Shown here: positions 52,679 through 61,364 of the stretch, in pieces
How the letters are laid out: the number at the start of each line of letters is the position of its first letter
Position numbering within the stretch: the first letter of the stretch is position 1
Assembly (NCBI GenBank): GCA_030158305.1
Contig: JAOATE010000018.1
Location: forward strand, 1 to 61,364
Direction: 5' to 3'
Origin: Burkholderiaceae bacterium
Lineage (GTDB): Bacteria; Pseudomonadota; Gammaproteobacteria; Burkholderiales; Burkholderiaceae_B
Length of the DNA stretch: 61,364 nt
Notes under the pieces: model-generated
The model's input: only the letters and a program-made list of their open reading frames with translations
Told to the model about the DNA's origin: nothing
The model's database searches: none
Translations under genes and position numbers: made by a program

Positions 52679-53377
52679 TTAAACGATATGAACCTCAAAC
52701 TCGCCCAAGCCAGCAACATGGCCGACGAGTTTGTCACCTTTGACGACGGCCCCCACACCCTCTGGCGTACCAGTGAAAATCAGGTCGCCAGCTTTGAGTT
52801 CAAATAAGCCTGACAGGTAAGAAATGCTTTCAGGAATATTCCAAATCATTTGCGACAAATCGCTGGTCTGCTTTTGCTGACCATTGACGTGCAAAGAAAT
52901 GGTGCCCTCTGCCAAAATACCTGTAGCAGTTTTTGGATGGATGGGACCGATAGGACCGGACTGGTCAAAGCCTTTACCGACCTCCCATGGGCGACCTTGC
53001 TTTTTTGCTTCACCTTGCAAGTCACGACGCGTCATGTCCAGACCTAAGGCATAGCCAAAGACGCAATCGTTCGCTTTCTCAACGGGGATATCACACCCGC
53101 CACTACCTAGCGCGACCACTAACTCCATTTCATAGTGCAGATTTGAAGTTTTGACGGGATAAGGCATCTTGCCAGCTTGACCCGCAGGAATAGGAATCAA
53201 GGCATCCGCAGGCTTGCAGAAAAAGAAAGGATCTTCACGTCCCGTAAAGCCCATTTCTTTGGCGTGCTCGGCATAATTGCGGCCCACGCAATACACGCGA
53301 CGGACCGGAAAAAGCTGGGTACTACCCACCACGGGTAGACCGATCGTCACCTGTGGTTCGAAGACAAAGTCAGACAT
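52679..53377 (-). CDS. Fumarylacetoacetate hydrolase family protein
   Basis: FAH-fold hydrolase/isomerase of 232 residues. The metal-binding acidic set is seen in LHYEMELV and later Asp/Glu residues, and VYCVGRNYAEHAKEMG and LIFTGTPEGVGAV are family signatures. It resembles 2-keto-4-pentenoate hydratase-type and oxaloacetate-decarboxylase/isomerase members. The start at 53377 is preferred; a longer frame would run back into hemY. It follows hemY after 34 bases on the same strand, and is convergent with the HMG-CoA-lyase-like gene. Its substrate is unknown. Confidence 0.92.
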   Translation of the reverse strand: MSDFVFEPQVTIGLPVVGSTQLFPVRRVYCVGRNYAEHAKEMGFTGREDPFFFCKPADALIPIPAGQAGKMPYPVKTSNLHYEMELVVALGSGGCDIPVEKANDCVFGYALGLDMTRRDLQGEAKKQGRPWEVGKGFDQSGPIGPIHPKTATGILAEGTISLHVNGQQKQTSDLSQMIWNIPESISYLSGLFELKAGDLIFTGTPEGVGAVVKGDKLVGHVAGLGEFEVHIV

Positions 53378-53411
53378 TTGATTGGCGTCCAGAGGATAAA
53401 AATGTGAAAAG

Positions 53412-54884
53412 TTAAGCTTTCTTTTCCGGCAAAGGCGGAAGTGTTGAAACAGGTGCGGGCTCACCTAGACCTGCCACAGGAGCGCTATCGAAGTATTCAT
53501 CGAAATTGTCCCGTGCAGGATCGCTCGGCATGTTCTCAACCGTTTTAAGATCGGTATTTTCCAACTGCGGATCGTGATCCCAATTTGCTGGAAACCCACT
53601 TTCTGCTAAATAAGACAGCCCTTCAGCATGCAACACACCAGGGTCTGAAGCGATATCTGCAACGGGCAAGAAAGAGTCTGTGGCCAAGACTGGCAGCGCA
53701 GTCCCTAAAGCAGTGGCGAGGCGCCACTGGGCGGCGGCTTCTTGCGGACGATTGAGCTTGTCATAAAGGCTTCCTAGCAAAACATGCACACGTGCATCGG
53801 CGCGCTTGGACAGACTACGTGAAAGATAGTTTTCCGCTTGTCCCCAGATCTGACCCACTAAACACAGATGGCCGACAGCGGCTAATAGTTCGGCATCATT
53901 TGGGCGTGACTGAACCCACGCTTCGGCTTTTTCGAGGCGACGTTTGACTTGCGAAGGTTCGGAGCGAGAATATGCAGCGAGTAAACGCGGGTCAAAGGAC
54001 AGTGGGATGGCCTGCTCCAAGGCGCGGGAGGCTTCTTCGAGTTGACCATTTGCTTCAAAAGCTGCAGCACCGGCTAGAGCGACCTCAGTTAAGGTCCGCT
54101 CATCAGATTTGAGTTCTTTCCAAAAGGCATGCCATTGCCCATCGTGGGTCGTTTCACGCAGACGCGCCGCAGCAGCCGTCTCAATGATTTGACGTGCCTC
54201 TGTCTCGTGCAACGCACCACGACGATTGAGTGTACGGGCCAACGCATAGACCTGATCATGCCGATTGAGCTGTCGATACGCTCTGAGCAACAGGCGAAGG
54301 GTATGAATATGTCTGGCGCTGCGTTCTTGCAAGGGCAAAAGCGCCTCGAGCGCCTGTGCGGCTAAGCCTTGATCCAAATATAGGTCTGCGGCTGCTGTCG
54401 CAATCGCTTCCTTTAGAGAGCTGTCGTCAGACGCTTTTTCTTTGGCAAGAGTAATGAGATGATCACGTCTCCCAAACTCTCCCAGCGCGTGCGCTGCGCG
54501 TGCCGCAGAAAGCGCCGCGAGCACTTGTCGACTTGAGTCTGTACTGCGATCGAATAACTTGGTCAGATCTTTTTCAGCGTGGGAGTAACGCCCTTCAAGC
54601 AGCTCGGTCCAACCCTGCTCTAAGAGCTCTTGGTCTCGCCTGACATGACGGCGACTATTCCAACCGCGAACACGCATAGGAATCGCAGCGAGCCAAGAAG
54701 TCATCCGAAGCAGAACATACACACAAACGAAAAGACCCACTAACGCAACCACGGCAAAAGCCAAAGAGACCTGAAGCCTCCAGTCATTGACCAAAATCAA
54801 CACATGACCTGTGTTTTCTCTCAGGACAACGGCCATCACCACCGCAGCAGTCAACAGAACAAGCGTCCATAACCAAGTCCGCAT
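53412..54884 (-). CDS. hemY: HemY-type heme-biosynthesis accessory protein
   Basis: Inner-membrane protein of 490 residues with two N-terminal helices (about 4-22 and 38-62), followed by a large cytoplasmic region of TPR-like helical repeats. This is the HemY_N plus TPR arrangement of betaproteobacterial HemY (not the Bacillus protoporphyrinogen oxidase). Its enzymatic role is unproven in the family; it is believed to help assemble or channel late tetrapyrrole enzymes. ATG 54884 is 2 bases after the hemX stop, so translation is tightly coupled. It is the last gene of hemC-hemD-hemX-hemY. Confidence 0.93.
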   Translation of the reverse strand: MRTWLWTLVLLTAAVVMAVVLRENTGHVLILVNDWRLQVSLAFAVVALVGLFVCVYVLLRMTSWLAAIPMRVRGWNSRRHVRRDQELLEQGWTELLEGRYSHAEKDLTKLFDRSTDSSRQVLAALSAARAAHALGEFGRRDHLITLAKEKASDDSSLKEAIATAAADLYLDQGLAAQALEALLPLQERSARHIHTLRLLLRAYRQLNRHDQVYALARTLNRRGALHETEARQIIETAAAARLRETTHDGQWHAFWKELKSDERTLTEVALAGAAAFEANGQLEEASRALEQAIPLSFDPRLLAAYSRSEPSQVKRRLEKAEAWVQSRPNDAELLAAVGHLCLVGQIWGQAENYLSRSLSKRADARVHVLLGSLYDKLNRPQEAAAQWRLATALGTALPVLATDSFLPVADIASDPGVLHAEGLSYLAESGFPANWDHDPQLENTDLKTVENMPSDPARDNFDEYFDSAPVAGLGEPAPVSTLPPLPEKKA

Positions 54885-54886
54885 GA

Positions 54887-56059
54887 TTACTGCCCGCCTG
54901 CCGGGGAAGGTTCAGACGTTCGGACAGACTCAAGGGCAGCAAAGCTCGCGTTGATATCTGGTAGCGTGACAGCAATCTGAATGGCGGATAACTCTTTCAC
55001 TAAGCGCAGTGCAGCGACAGTTTCCGAAGACTTTGGATCGTAACGGGCCGTCAGACTTTGCTCAATCTGGGCGAGCTCTGTCTTCCAGATTGGAGATTGA
55101 TGCATGAGAAGTGCCATCTGAGCAGTCAAGACACGCGTACGCAAGTTAGCGCGTAACAACGCACCCTGCTCGGGGGACATTAGCAAGGCATTAGCATCAC
55201 TCACGCGTTGGATACTCACCACTTCAGCAAACTCGCGCACGACCATCGCCGCAAAAGACTTGGACCAACGTGAAGCATGGTCAAGTGCAATTTCCCACCA
55301 GGCTTTTGCGTCAAGGCTGGATGGCTGAGGCTCTCCTGACCCTGGGACTGCCGAAGGTGAGCTGTCCGCAGTTCGTTGAGTAGAAGATAACCCAGTCTCT
55401 ACTTTGGGTGCGGCGGCATCAGGCAAGATCAGCGGAGCCCGAGCCACCAACGCACTCAGTGTCTCCAAGCGAGTCGTTAACTGAGGCACGTCAATGAAGG
55501 GAACAGCACGCAAACGGTCAAGATCAAGACTCAGCGCGCGCTGAACAGCCGCAAATCGACTCCGGTCAGCACGAATCAACAGCGACTGAGCTGCTTCAAG
55601 TGTCACGATCGCGTTGTTGACGTTGCCTGCGAGCCTTAATTGTTGACTCGCTGTTGTCAACAGGCGATCAACGTCATTCGCCAACATGGCGTCCTCGATG
55701 CCCTTGTTCGCGCCGGCCCAGAGTTGCTCGAGCGCTGCATATTGACTCTTGGACTCAAGCTGTAACTGTTCGAGCTGCGCAATACGACTGGCCTGAGAGT
55801 GAGCAAGACTGAGTGCCTGTGTCGCATCTTTGCGAGCATCATTGACTTGGGTCGAAAGAGTCTGCAGTTGGGTCGCTACTTCTCGGCCGACATTTTCAAA
55901 TCGCTTTTGCTGAAACCAGACGCCACCTGAAGCGACTAAAGCGATGAGTAAAAACATCAACGCAAGAGAAATTGGCCAAGAAGGACCACTCGTGCGCTTT
56001 TTTCCCTTGAGCAAGGCCGCACTTTGTGGAGAATGAGTGGATGGTTGGGTTTCAGTCAT
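54887..56059 (-). CDS. hemX: HemX-like membrane protein of the hem operon
   Basis: Membrane-anchored protein of 390 residues. One transmembrane helix is at about 30-50, followed by a long coiled-coil stretch (about 60-135) and helical domain. It corresponds to the HemX family often annotated as uroporphyrin-III C-methyltransferase. No SUMT catalytic motif (GxGxGD or similar) is visible, so that enzyme name should not be used. It is 28 bases after hemD and 2 before hemY. Confidence 0.9.
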   Translation of the reverse strand: MTETQPSTHSPQSAALLKGKKRTSGPSWPISLALMFLLIALVASGGVWFQQKRFENVGREVATQLQTLSTQVNDARKDATQALSLAHSQASRIAQLEQLQLESKSQYAALEQLWAGANKGIEDAMLANDVDRLLTTASQQLRLAGNVNNAIVTLEAAQSLLIRADRSRFAAVQRALSLDLDRLRAVPFIDVPQLTTRLETLSALVARAPLILPDAAAPKVETGLSSTQRTADSSPSAVPGSGEPQPSSLDAKAWWEIALDHASRWSKSFAAMVVREFAEVVSIQRVSDANALLMSPEQGALLRANLRTRVLTAQMALLMHQSPIWKTELAQIEQSLTARYDPKSSETVAALRLVKELSAIQIAVTLPDINASFAALESVRTSEPSPAGGQ

Positions 56060-56087
56060 AGGCCAATTGTAGCCGTAGAATTAGGGA

Positions 56088-56900
56088 TCAGGGGGTTGGG
56101 ATTTCACGAGGCGTGAGCTGTTCGAACCCTAGCAAAATAGCCTCATCCTCAGGGCTCGCCACCACCATTCGAGCACTAACTATTTCTTGGTTTAGCAACT
56201 TCTCCAAAAATGGCCTGAGCCTCTCATGAGTCAAGACAAAACTGCTATTCGCAAACCAATCGGCTAAACCTAGCGTATTGAGGTTTTTATAAATAGCCTC
56301 TACGCCGTGAGGGCTGGTGAGCAACCAAGCCGGCAAAACACCATGGCGCTGCAACGCTAAAAACCGCCCACTCAAGGACTCAGACCACAGAGCAACTTGT
56401 CGACTGTAAGCTTGGTGCACCATCACACTCGATCCGCGTTCTTGTAAGCGCTGACTGAGCCATTCTCGACCGTCTTGACCACGCACAATCAGTACTTTTT
56501 TAAGTGGCTGCTTGAGCGCAACCAATAATGGCCACAAGGCTTCTGAATCCTGCGCATGATCCGCATCTGGGTGCAGCACGGCAACGGACTCACCGAAGGC
56601 TCTTCGAATAGCCGCCGCCGTCACTGGTCCCATGCAGGCCGTCAAGGTCGCCTGTGGCCATACAAAAGTGTCCTCACGAGAGAGTTGAGATTGATATCCC
56701 GTGACAGCAGCCCGACTGACAAAAACAATGAGATCGAATGCTTCGGGCCTTGGGACCTCGACTGCGTCAGTCAGGACCTCGCGAATCTCTAACGCGGGGC
56801 ACTCCTCTACATGCCAACCTCGCCGCAGCAGTCCGTTCATCACAAGCGTGTTGCGACCTGCAGGACGAGTCAAAATCGCCGTAGGCTGAGTCTGCGCCAT
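56088..56900 (-). CDS. hemD: Uroporphyrinogen-III synthase
   Basis: Cyclises hydroxymethylbilane to uroporphyrinogen III, 270 residues. The family is poorly conserved. Supporting signs are ILTRPAGRN near 9-17, LIVFVSRAAV near 57-66, VLIVRGQDGREWL near 139-151 and LLTSPHGVEAIY near 192-203, which match the HemD fold order. It follows hemC after 6 bases. Position in hemCDXY makes the call secure. Confidence 0.95.
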   Translation of the reverse strand: MAQTQPTAILTRPAGRNTLVMNGLLRRGWHVEECPALEIREVLTDAVEVPRPEAFDLIVFVSRAAVTGYQSQLSREDTFVWPQATLTACMGPVTAAAIRRAFGESVAVLHPDADHAQDSEALWPLLVALKQPLKKVLIVRGQDGREWLSQRLQERGSSVMVHQAYSRQVALWSESLSGRFLALQRHGVLPAWLLTSPHGVEAIYKNLNTLGLADWFANSSFVLTHERLRPFLEKLLNQEIVSARMVVASPEDEAILLGFEQLTPREIPTP

Positions 56901-56906
56901 ATTTTG

Positions 56907-57839
56907 TCAGGTGTTTTCAGACAAGCTTGCAAGAATGTGACCCGCGCCCTGCGCGATCAGATTATTTGCAATATGCAAACCGATTTGCTCGGCTTGTGCG
57001 GCAGGCCCCTGAAGTGCTGCCCGATAGATCGTCTGACCATCTGGGGTCGCGACAAGCGCTTGGACGCTTAACTGCCCACCCTCCAATCTGGCGTATGCCG
57101 CTAAAGGAACTTGGCAAGAGCCACCAAGCGCACGAGAAACCGCACGCTCAGCCAACGTACATACCGTGGTGTCGGAGCAAGCCAGAGGAGCGAGCAATTC
57201 GCGCAAATCCGAGCGAGATTGCAAAATCTCAATGCCGAGCGCACCTTGACCCGCGGCTGGAAGCGACTCCTCGGGCGTCATCCGATGACGGATACGATGA
57301 CTCAGTTCGAGTCGCTCAAGACCGGCAGCTGCCAAAATAATGGCGGAATATTGCCCGCTATCAAGCTTGCCCAACCGAGTGTCAAGATTCCCACGCAAGG
57401 GCTGAATCAACAGATGAGGAAAGCGCGCCTTCAATTGAGCTTCACGGCGCAAGCTCGAGGTACCCACAACAGCGCCAGCAGGAAGCTCAGACAAACTTTC
57501 AAAATCATTCGATACAAACGCATCGCGACAATCAGCCCGTGCCATGATTGTGGAAAGCTCAAAAGGAGACTCCATATCGACGGGAACATCCTTGAGCGAA
57601 TGCACGGCTAAGTCAGCACGCCCATCGAGCAAGGCATATTCAAGCTCTTTGATAAAAAGCCCCTTCCCACCCACTTTGGACAGACTGCGGTCAAGGATTT
57701 CATCGCCACGCGTACTCAGCTTAAGTAACTCGACTTGCGCCGATGGGTACAGCGCGAGCAAACGCGCTTGAACATGCTCTGCCTGCCAGAGGGCTAAGCG
57801 GCTAGCACGCGTTGCAATGACCAGTTTTCTTGTGCTCAC
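56907..57839 (-). CDS. hemC: Hydroxymethylbilane synthase (porphobilinogen deaminase)
   Basis: Polymerises four porphobilinogens to hydroxymethylbilane, 310 residues, the usual length. RASRLALWQ near 11-19, KGLFIKELE, the catalytic Asp84 in HSLKDVP, and Cys242 in [12 protein letters not shown], which carries the dipyrromethane cofactor, are all present. The start is GTG 57839: the codon just before it is a stop in frame, and GAGAGA lies at good distance. It begins 10 bases after a 35-codon membrane-peptide frame on the same strand. Confidence 0.98.
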   Translation of the reverse strand: MSTRKLVIATRASRLALWQAEHVQARLLALYPSAQVELLKLSTRGDEILDRSLSKVGGKGLFIKELEYALLDGRADLAVHSLKDVPVDMESPFELSTIMARADCRDAFVSNDFESLSELPAGAVVGTSSLRREAQLKARFPHLLIQPLRGNLDTRLGKLDSGQYSAIILAAAGLERLELSHRIRHRMTPEESLPAAGQGALGIEILQSRSDLRELLAPLACSDTTVCTLAERAVSRALGGSCQVPLAAYARLEGGQLSVQALVATPDGQTIYRAALQGPAAQAEQIGLHIANNLIAQGAGHILASLSENT

Positions 57840-57849
57840 TCAATCTCTC

Positions 57850-57957
57850 TCAGCGCAGGTAATTCAAAATGACCGTCAAAACAATCCCGATGAGTCCGAG
57901 CAGGCTGAGCCACTGCAATATCGTTAACTTACGCTTTGGCTTGTTGGGTTCCATCAT
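57850..57957 (-). CDS. Small 35-residue single-helix membrane peptide upstream of hemC
   Basis: A short frame of 36 codons including stop. Two adjacent ATG codons (57957 and 57954) follow a strong GAGGA site. The product starts MMEPNKPKRKLTIL, with a basic N-terminal half, then a single hydrophobic helix (about 14-32) and ends NYLR. It lies 10 bases before the hemC GTG, after the sucD terminator-like stem, so it is well placed as first gene of the hem operon or as a coupling leader. I know of no named family; function is unassigned. Conservation in relatives would settle whether it is real. Confidence 0.6.
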   Translation of the reverse strand: MMEPNKPKRKLTILQWLSLLGLIGIVLTVILNYLR

Positions 57958-57978
57958 TTGTCCTCTCAAGATTAATAA

Positions 57979-58005
57979 CGCCGACTCGTCGTAGACGAGC
58001 CGGCG
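57979..58005 (-). terminator. Terminator-like stem after sucD
   Basis: On the minus strand CGCCGGCTCGTC pairs over 12 positions (one G-T) with GACGAGTCGGCG around a 3-base TAC loop, followed by TTATTAAT. The T-content is weak but the stem is long. It lies 37 bases after the sucD stop and about 22 before the small-peptide start. Confidence 0.65.
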
Positions 58006-58042
58006 CATTTTTGTACAACGAGCGTCGTGCAGTCAGTAATAC

Positions 58043-58924
58043 TTATAGCACCGACTTCAACAACTTACCCATCTCTGATGGATTCTTCGTTGTCCGAATC
58101 CCGCAAGCTTCCATAATTTCAAGTTTTGCATCTGCAGTGTCAGCACCGCCTGAAATCAATGCGCCTGCATGACCCATCCGCTTGCCTGCCGGCGCGGTCA
58201 CACCCGCGATGAAGCCAACCATCGGCTTTTTCATGTTCTCTTTAGCCCACAATGCAGCATTGACCTCATCAGGTCCACCGATTTCACCGATCATGATCAC
58301 TGCATCAGTATCAGGGTCTTCGTTAAACATTTTGAGTACATCAATGTGCTTCATCCCGTTAATAGGATCGCCACCGATTCCAACTGCACTTGACTGTCCG
58401 AGCCCAAGCTCAGTCACCTGTGCAACTGCTTCGTAAGTCAAAGTGCCTGAGCGACTGACGATACCGATACGACCTTTGCGGTGAATGTGGCCAGGCATGA
58501 TGCCAATTTTGATTTCGTCTGGCGTAATCAACCCTGGGCAGTTCGGTCCAAGCAGCAAGGTCTTGCTGTTCATTTTTGCCATGCGATCTTTGATTTCGAG
58601 CATGTCGCGAACGGGAATACCTTCAGTGATACAAATCACCAAATCCAGTTCGGCCTCAATGCCTTCCCAGATTGCGGCGGCAGCACCTGAGGGTGGCACG
58701 TAAATGACGGAAACATTTGCGCCAGTCTCGGCTTTCGCGTCTTTGACAGAAGCGAAAATCGGTATGCCTTCAAAATCTTCACCAGCCTTCTTGGGGTGAA
58801 CACCCGCAACAAATGCGGCTTGTCCATTCGCATAGGCACGCGAAGTCCGTGTATGGAACTGACCGGTTTTACCGGTAATTCCTTGGGTAATGACTTTAGT
58901 ATCTTTGTTGATCAGAATCGACAT
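58043..58924 (-). CDS. sucD: Succinyl-CoA synthetase alpha subunit
   Basis: TCA-cycle enzyme subunit of 293 residues that binds CoA and carries the phosphohistidine. The active His252 is in RMGHAGALI, the CoA-binding GITGKTGQFHT is near 16-26, and GPNCPGLI near 125 is the conserved loop. It follows sucC after 19 bases. The length and motifs are standard. Confidence 0.98.
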   Translation of the reverse strand: MSILINKDTKVITQGITGKTGQFHTRTSRAYANGQAAFVAGVHPKKAGEDFEGIPIFASVKDAKAETGANVSVIYVPPSGAAAAIWEGIEAELDLVICITEGIPVRDMLEIKDRMAKMNSKTLLLGPNCPGLITPDEIKIGIMPGHIHRKGRIGIVSRSGTLTYEAVAQVTELGLGQSSAVGIGGDPINGMKHIDVLKMFNEDPDTDAVIMIGEIGGPDEVNAALWAKENMKKPMVGFIAGVTAPAGKRMGHAGALISGGADTADAKLEIMEACGIRTTKNPSEMGKLLKSVL

Positions 58925-58943
58925 TTCAGAATCCCTGGCAGAA

Positions 58944-60104
58944 TTATTTGGCTGCTGCGACGACTCGGGTGGCCGCGTCGGCCATCGTGTCAGCGCTGAT
59001 GATAGGCAGGCCAGAATCGGCCAACATTTTCTTGCCCAACTCTTCGTTGGTCCCCTTCATACGTACCACGAGAGGCACGCTGAGGTTGACTGCTTTACAA
59101 GCGGTGATGATGCCCTGGGCAATCACGTCACAGCGCATAATGCCGCCGAAAATATTGACCAAAATGGCCTTGGTGCCCTTGTTGGCAAGCATGATCTTGA
59201 ATGCTTCGGTCACGCGCTCTGCTGTCGCGCTGCCACCAACGTCCAGAAAGTTTGCGGGCTCGCCACCAAACAACTTGATCGTGTCCATCGTAGCCATCGC
59301 CAAGCCTGCGCCATTGACCAAGCAGCCAATATTGCCATCGAGCTGAATGTAGGCAAGTTCATGCTTACTGGCTTCGATTTCGGCGGGATCTTCTTCGTCC
59401 AAGTCGCGATAAGCGACGAGCTCGGGGTGACGGAACAACGCGTTAGGGTCAAAATTGAATTTGGCATCCAACGCAATAATATCGCCTGAGCCAGTCAAAA
59501 TCAGTGGATTGATTTCGGCAAGTGATGCATCTGTTTCCCAGTATGCCTTGTAGAGTTTTTGAAACTCAGCACATGCTTTTTGAACGGAAGCTTCTGGCAC
59601 GCCAATACCACGCGCCAAGCCTGCTGCCTCGTCGTCTGTCAAGCCTTTGCCGGGATCAACAAACACCTTAAGAATTTTTTCTGGATGCTTTTCGGCAACT
59701 TCTTCGACATCCATACCGCCTTCGCTGGAAGCCATCACGCACACGCGCTGAGTACCACGATCGGTCACGATACCGACGTAGTATTCTTTTTTGATGTCCG
59801 CGCCCTCTTCAACCAGCAAACGACGCACTTTTTGACCCTGGGGGCTTGTCTGATGCGTGATCAACTGCATGCCCAGAATCTCGGACGAGAGTTGGCGCAC
59901 TTCGTCGATTGAACGGGCCAGCTTGACGCCACCGCCCTTTCCGCGACCACCTGCGTGGATCTGCGCTTTGACCACCCAAACCGGGCCACCGAGTTTTTTA
60001 GCAGCGTCTACAGCCTCATCCACGCTAAACGCGGGAAAGCCTTGAGGGACAACTACGCCAAACTTTCGAAGCAATTCTTTGCCTTGATACTCATGGATTT
60101 TCAT
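58944..60104 (-). CDS. sucC: Succinyl-CoA synthetase beta subunit
   Basis: ATP-grasp subunit of 386 residues that binds the nucleotide and succinate. [16 protein letters not shown] at the start and [19 protein letters not shown] near 43-61 (grasp loop, shown here only as its key residues) are typical, with [10 protein letters not shown] and [10 protein letters not shown] near the C terminus. AGGA precedes ATG 60104. First gene of sucCD. Confidence 0.98.
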   Translation of the reverse strand: MKIHEYQGKELLRKFGVVVPQGFPAFSVDEAVDAAKKLGGPVWVVKAQIHAGGRGKGGGVKLARSIDEVRQLSSEILGMQLITHQTSPQGQKVRRLLVEEGADIKKEYYVGIVTDRGTQRVCVMASSEGGMDVEEVAEKHPEKILKVFVDPGKGLTDDEAAGLARGIGVPEASVQKACAEFQKLYKAYWETDASLAEINPLILTGSGDIIALDAKFNFDPNALFRHPELVAYRDLDEEDPAEIEASKHELAYIQLDGNIGCLVNGAGLAMATMDTIKLFGGEPANFLDVGGSATAERVTEAFKIMLANKGTKAILVNIFGGIMRCDVIAQGIITACKAVNLSVPLVVRMKGTNEELGKKMLADSGLPIISADTMADAATRVVAAAK

Positions 60105-60152
60105 GGGAATCCTGTCCGTCCAAAAAAACTAAAAAATCAATTACCTGGAAAA

Positions 60153-60728
60153 CTACTGACCAGGTACCGGGGGTGTTGCATTTGAATTGACATACCACTG
60201 CGGATAATGTTCTTTTGTGACATCGCCATCAGGTCGCCAAGCGTAACACCCCCCCATCTGAAAGGGACGTCTGCCCGCGGACTCAGCCTCTGCTCGTTTT
60301 TGACCAGCCATGCTTTGTACAGCCGCAGTTGGCAGCACCGTCGCAAGTTCGGTCATATGCGTACAACCAGCCGTTCGACTAAAGCGCTCCTTGATCTGTT
60401 GACGAAAGCTTTTTAACAAATTCATGCCCACAAGATCCTGATACGCCTCAGAAATAGCTGTGCAAGAAACACCGAAAGGCGCTGAATCATACAACGCGAT
60501 CGCTTCTTTGATCTCGAAATCACGGTCAATCGTGATGCGCAAATGCATGTGATGAAAAGGCTGGCCTGCTGGCTGCACCGTGCCATTGCGCTTAGTATAT
60601 GAATAGGATTTGTTATCGATCAACTCCGCCTCAATATCCCAGAGACCATCCTCTCGCTCGAAGGAATGAACCTGTATGGAGCGATTGTGCATAGGCTTGC
60701 GAGGACTAACTGGCGCTGGAAGCGGCAT
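60153..60728 (-). CDS. DUF2889 family protein
   Basis: Protein of 191 residues in a family of unknown function common in Burkholderiales. HSFEREDGLWDIEAELID near 22-39 and a HMHLRITID segment mark the domain. AGCTHMTEL near 118-126, with Cys and His, is conserved in the family and could bind metal or a nucleophile. It sits between recX and sucC, the usual arrangement in relatives. ATG 60728 or the internal ATG 60692 may be used; neither has a strong ribosome site. Confidence 0.88.
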   Translation of the reverse strand: MPLPAPVSPRKPMHNRSIQVHSFEREDGLWDIEAELIDNKSYSYTKRNGTVQPAGQPFHHMHLRITIDRDFEIKEAIALYDSAPFGVSCTAISEAYQDLVGMNLLKSFRQQIKERFSRTAGCTHMTELATVLPTAAVQSMAGQKRAEAESAGRRPFQMGGCYAWRPDGDVTKEHYPQWYVNSNATPPVPGQ

Positions 60729-60798
60729 ATTGGATCAAATGGTCAAATGACACATTGCAACAAAGACCAAAAGTATAGCTCAGCCTAGTCGAAATCAC

Positions 60799-61311
60799 CT
60801 AGTCCTCGTCATGGCCAGGATTTTTTAGTACGCGTCTAATAATGTCAGTCGAAAATCCTCTGGACGCCAAAAAACGGCCTTGTTTTGCATATTCTGCTGG
60901 AGAGGATGGACTGCCAATATGCGAAAACTTTCTGCTCCAGACCGCTTGAGCACGAGAAAGTTCGGATTCTTTCAGTTCTGATTGAACAACGGCTATGGCC
61001 TCAGCAGGGATGCCTTGCAATCGGAGATCTTGGACGATTCTGGCCGTCCCATGAGCGGGAGCCTTGCGGTGCACCCAGCCTTGGGTAAAACGCGCATCAG
61101 ACTGCCAACCTGCCTTCGCGAGATCATCCAGAACTTTGTCTAGCGCTTCTTGTGTTTCAGCGTGTGGGGCAAGCTTGCGTTGAAGCTCTGCACGACTGTG
61201 CTCACGGCGAGACAGCAAACCCACGGCTCTGGCCTTAAGGGAAAGGCCAGGCCGTGGTGCTGCAGGCTTGGGACCTACTTCGAACTCTTCATCTGCTGCG
61301 TCGTGGGACAC
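60799..61311 (-). CDS. recX: RecX family regulator of RecA
   Basis: Small helical protein of 170 residues that binds RecA filaments and limits recombinase activity. Three RecX three-helix repeats are recognisable: LLSRREHSRAELQRKL, LAKAGWQSDARFTQGW and LRLQGIPAEAIAVV. The N-terminal about 25 residues are low-complexity acidic and proline-rich. The start is GTG 61311; an in-frame stop lies just upstream and no other start is available. RecA is expected to be upstream, outside the window. The next gene downstream is DUF2889. Confidence 0.92.
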   Translation of the reverse strand: MSHDAADEEFEVGPKPAAPRPGLSLKARAVGLLSRREHSRAELQRKLAPHAETQEALDKVLDDLAKAGWQSDARFTQGWVHRKAPAHGTARIVQDLRLQGIPAEAIAVVQSELKESELSRAQAVWSRKFSHIGSPSSPAEYAKQGRFLASRGFSTDIIRRVLKNPGHDED

Positions 61312-61337
61312 TGAAGCTCATCATGAGTGTTGATTGC

Positions 61338-61364
61338 GTGCTTGTTATTAAGTGCTTGTTATTA
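61338..61364. repeat. Tandem 13-bp direct repeat at the window edge
   Basis: GTGCTTGTTATTA occurs at 61338-61350 and again at 61352-61364, separated by one base (14-bp period). It lies just upstream of recX and is cut by the window end, so copy number is unknown. In the recA-recX gap it could be a slippage repeat or a binding site. Confidence 0.8.

Noticed and set aside
52679-53377. FAH gene as part of the LeuCD-CaiB-HMGL operon
   Set aside because: It is on the opposite strand and follows hemY. Functional association remains possible but is not operonic.
54887-56059. Uroporphyrin-III C-methyltransferase
   Set aside because: Common annotation for HemX, but no SUMT motif is present; the protein is a membrane-anchored coiled-coil.
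61338-61364. CRISPR array
   Set aside because: Two 13-base repeats separated by one base; no spacers, no cas genes.

Overview
The window looks like the chromosome of a betaproteobacterium of the order Burkholderiales, most likely family Alcaligenaceae (relatives of Bordetella, Achromobacter, Advenella or Orrella). The reasons are moderate GC, Bug-type (tripartite tricarboxylate receptor) binding proteins without local permeases, a pyruvate dehydrogenase operon whose E3 carries its own lipoyl domain, and the order recX - DUF2889 - sucC - sucD followed by a hemCDXY block. I saw no rRNA, tRNA, insertion sequence, prophage or CRISPR array. This is ordinary, densely packed chromosome with a few accessory blocks.

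Layout. 1-2.9 kb: TRAP transporter (truncated dctP, fused dctQM). 3-8.9 kb (minus): aceE-aceF-lpdA. 9-15 kb (plus): PAS histidine kinase, FixJ-like regulator, folD and an M3 oligopeptidase, then SCO/SenC. 15-19.8 kb: copper block (disulfide reductase and copZ on minus, copA on plus), then a nitroreductase. 19.9-20.2 kb: cold-shock gene with a ribosome-site-sequestering leader. 20.5-25.3 kb: dadA-alr (D-/L-alanine catabolism), xthA, VOC protein, GST. 25.3-27.9 kb: MmgE/PrpD protein divergent from a Bug receptor. 27.9-30.8 kb (minus): an AT-rich pair, an MFS exporter and an unrecognised 477-residue protein with a transglutaminase-like Cys/His/Asn pattern. 30.9-36.3 kb: CoA-ester catabolic cluster (SDR, SCP-x-type thiolase, acyl-CoA synthetase, 2-hydroxyacid dehydrogenase, class II aldolase), then a carboxymuconolactone-decarboxylase-like protein and a 3-hydroxyisobutyrate-dehydrogenase-like enzyme on minus. 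37.9-43.9 kb (minus): RND efflux operon in the order channel-adaptor-pump. 43.9-47.3 kb: hydroxyacid dehydrogenase plus Bug receptor, divergent from a DadA-like oxidase. 47.3-52.7 kb (plus): CDF metal exporter, LeuC/LeuD-like isomerase, CoA transferase and HMG-CoA-lyase-like enzyme. 52.7-61.3 kb (minus): FAH-family enzyme, hemY, hemX, hemD, hemC, a previously unlisted 35-residue membrane peptide, sucD, sucC, DUF2889 protein, recX.

How the genes work together. Central metabolism is represented by PDH (pyruvate to acetyl-CoA), succinyl-CoA synthetase and the tetrapyrrole branch (hemC, hemD and the accessory hemX, hemY). The accessory blocks point to an organism that scavenges organic acids (TRAP and Bug receptors) and feeds them through CoA thioesters to acetyl-CoA and pyruvate. 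The LeuCD-like/CaiB/HMG-CoA-lyase set reads better as a C5-C6 hydroxy-diacid catabolic route than as leucine biosynthesis. The strongest candidates for something undescribed are the AT-rich MFS/477-residue pair (27904-30801), the LeuCD-CoA transferase-lyase cluster (48365-52672) and the cold-shock leader hairpin (20138-20197).
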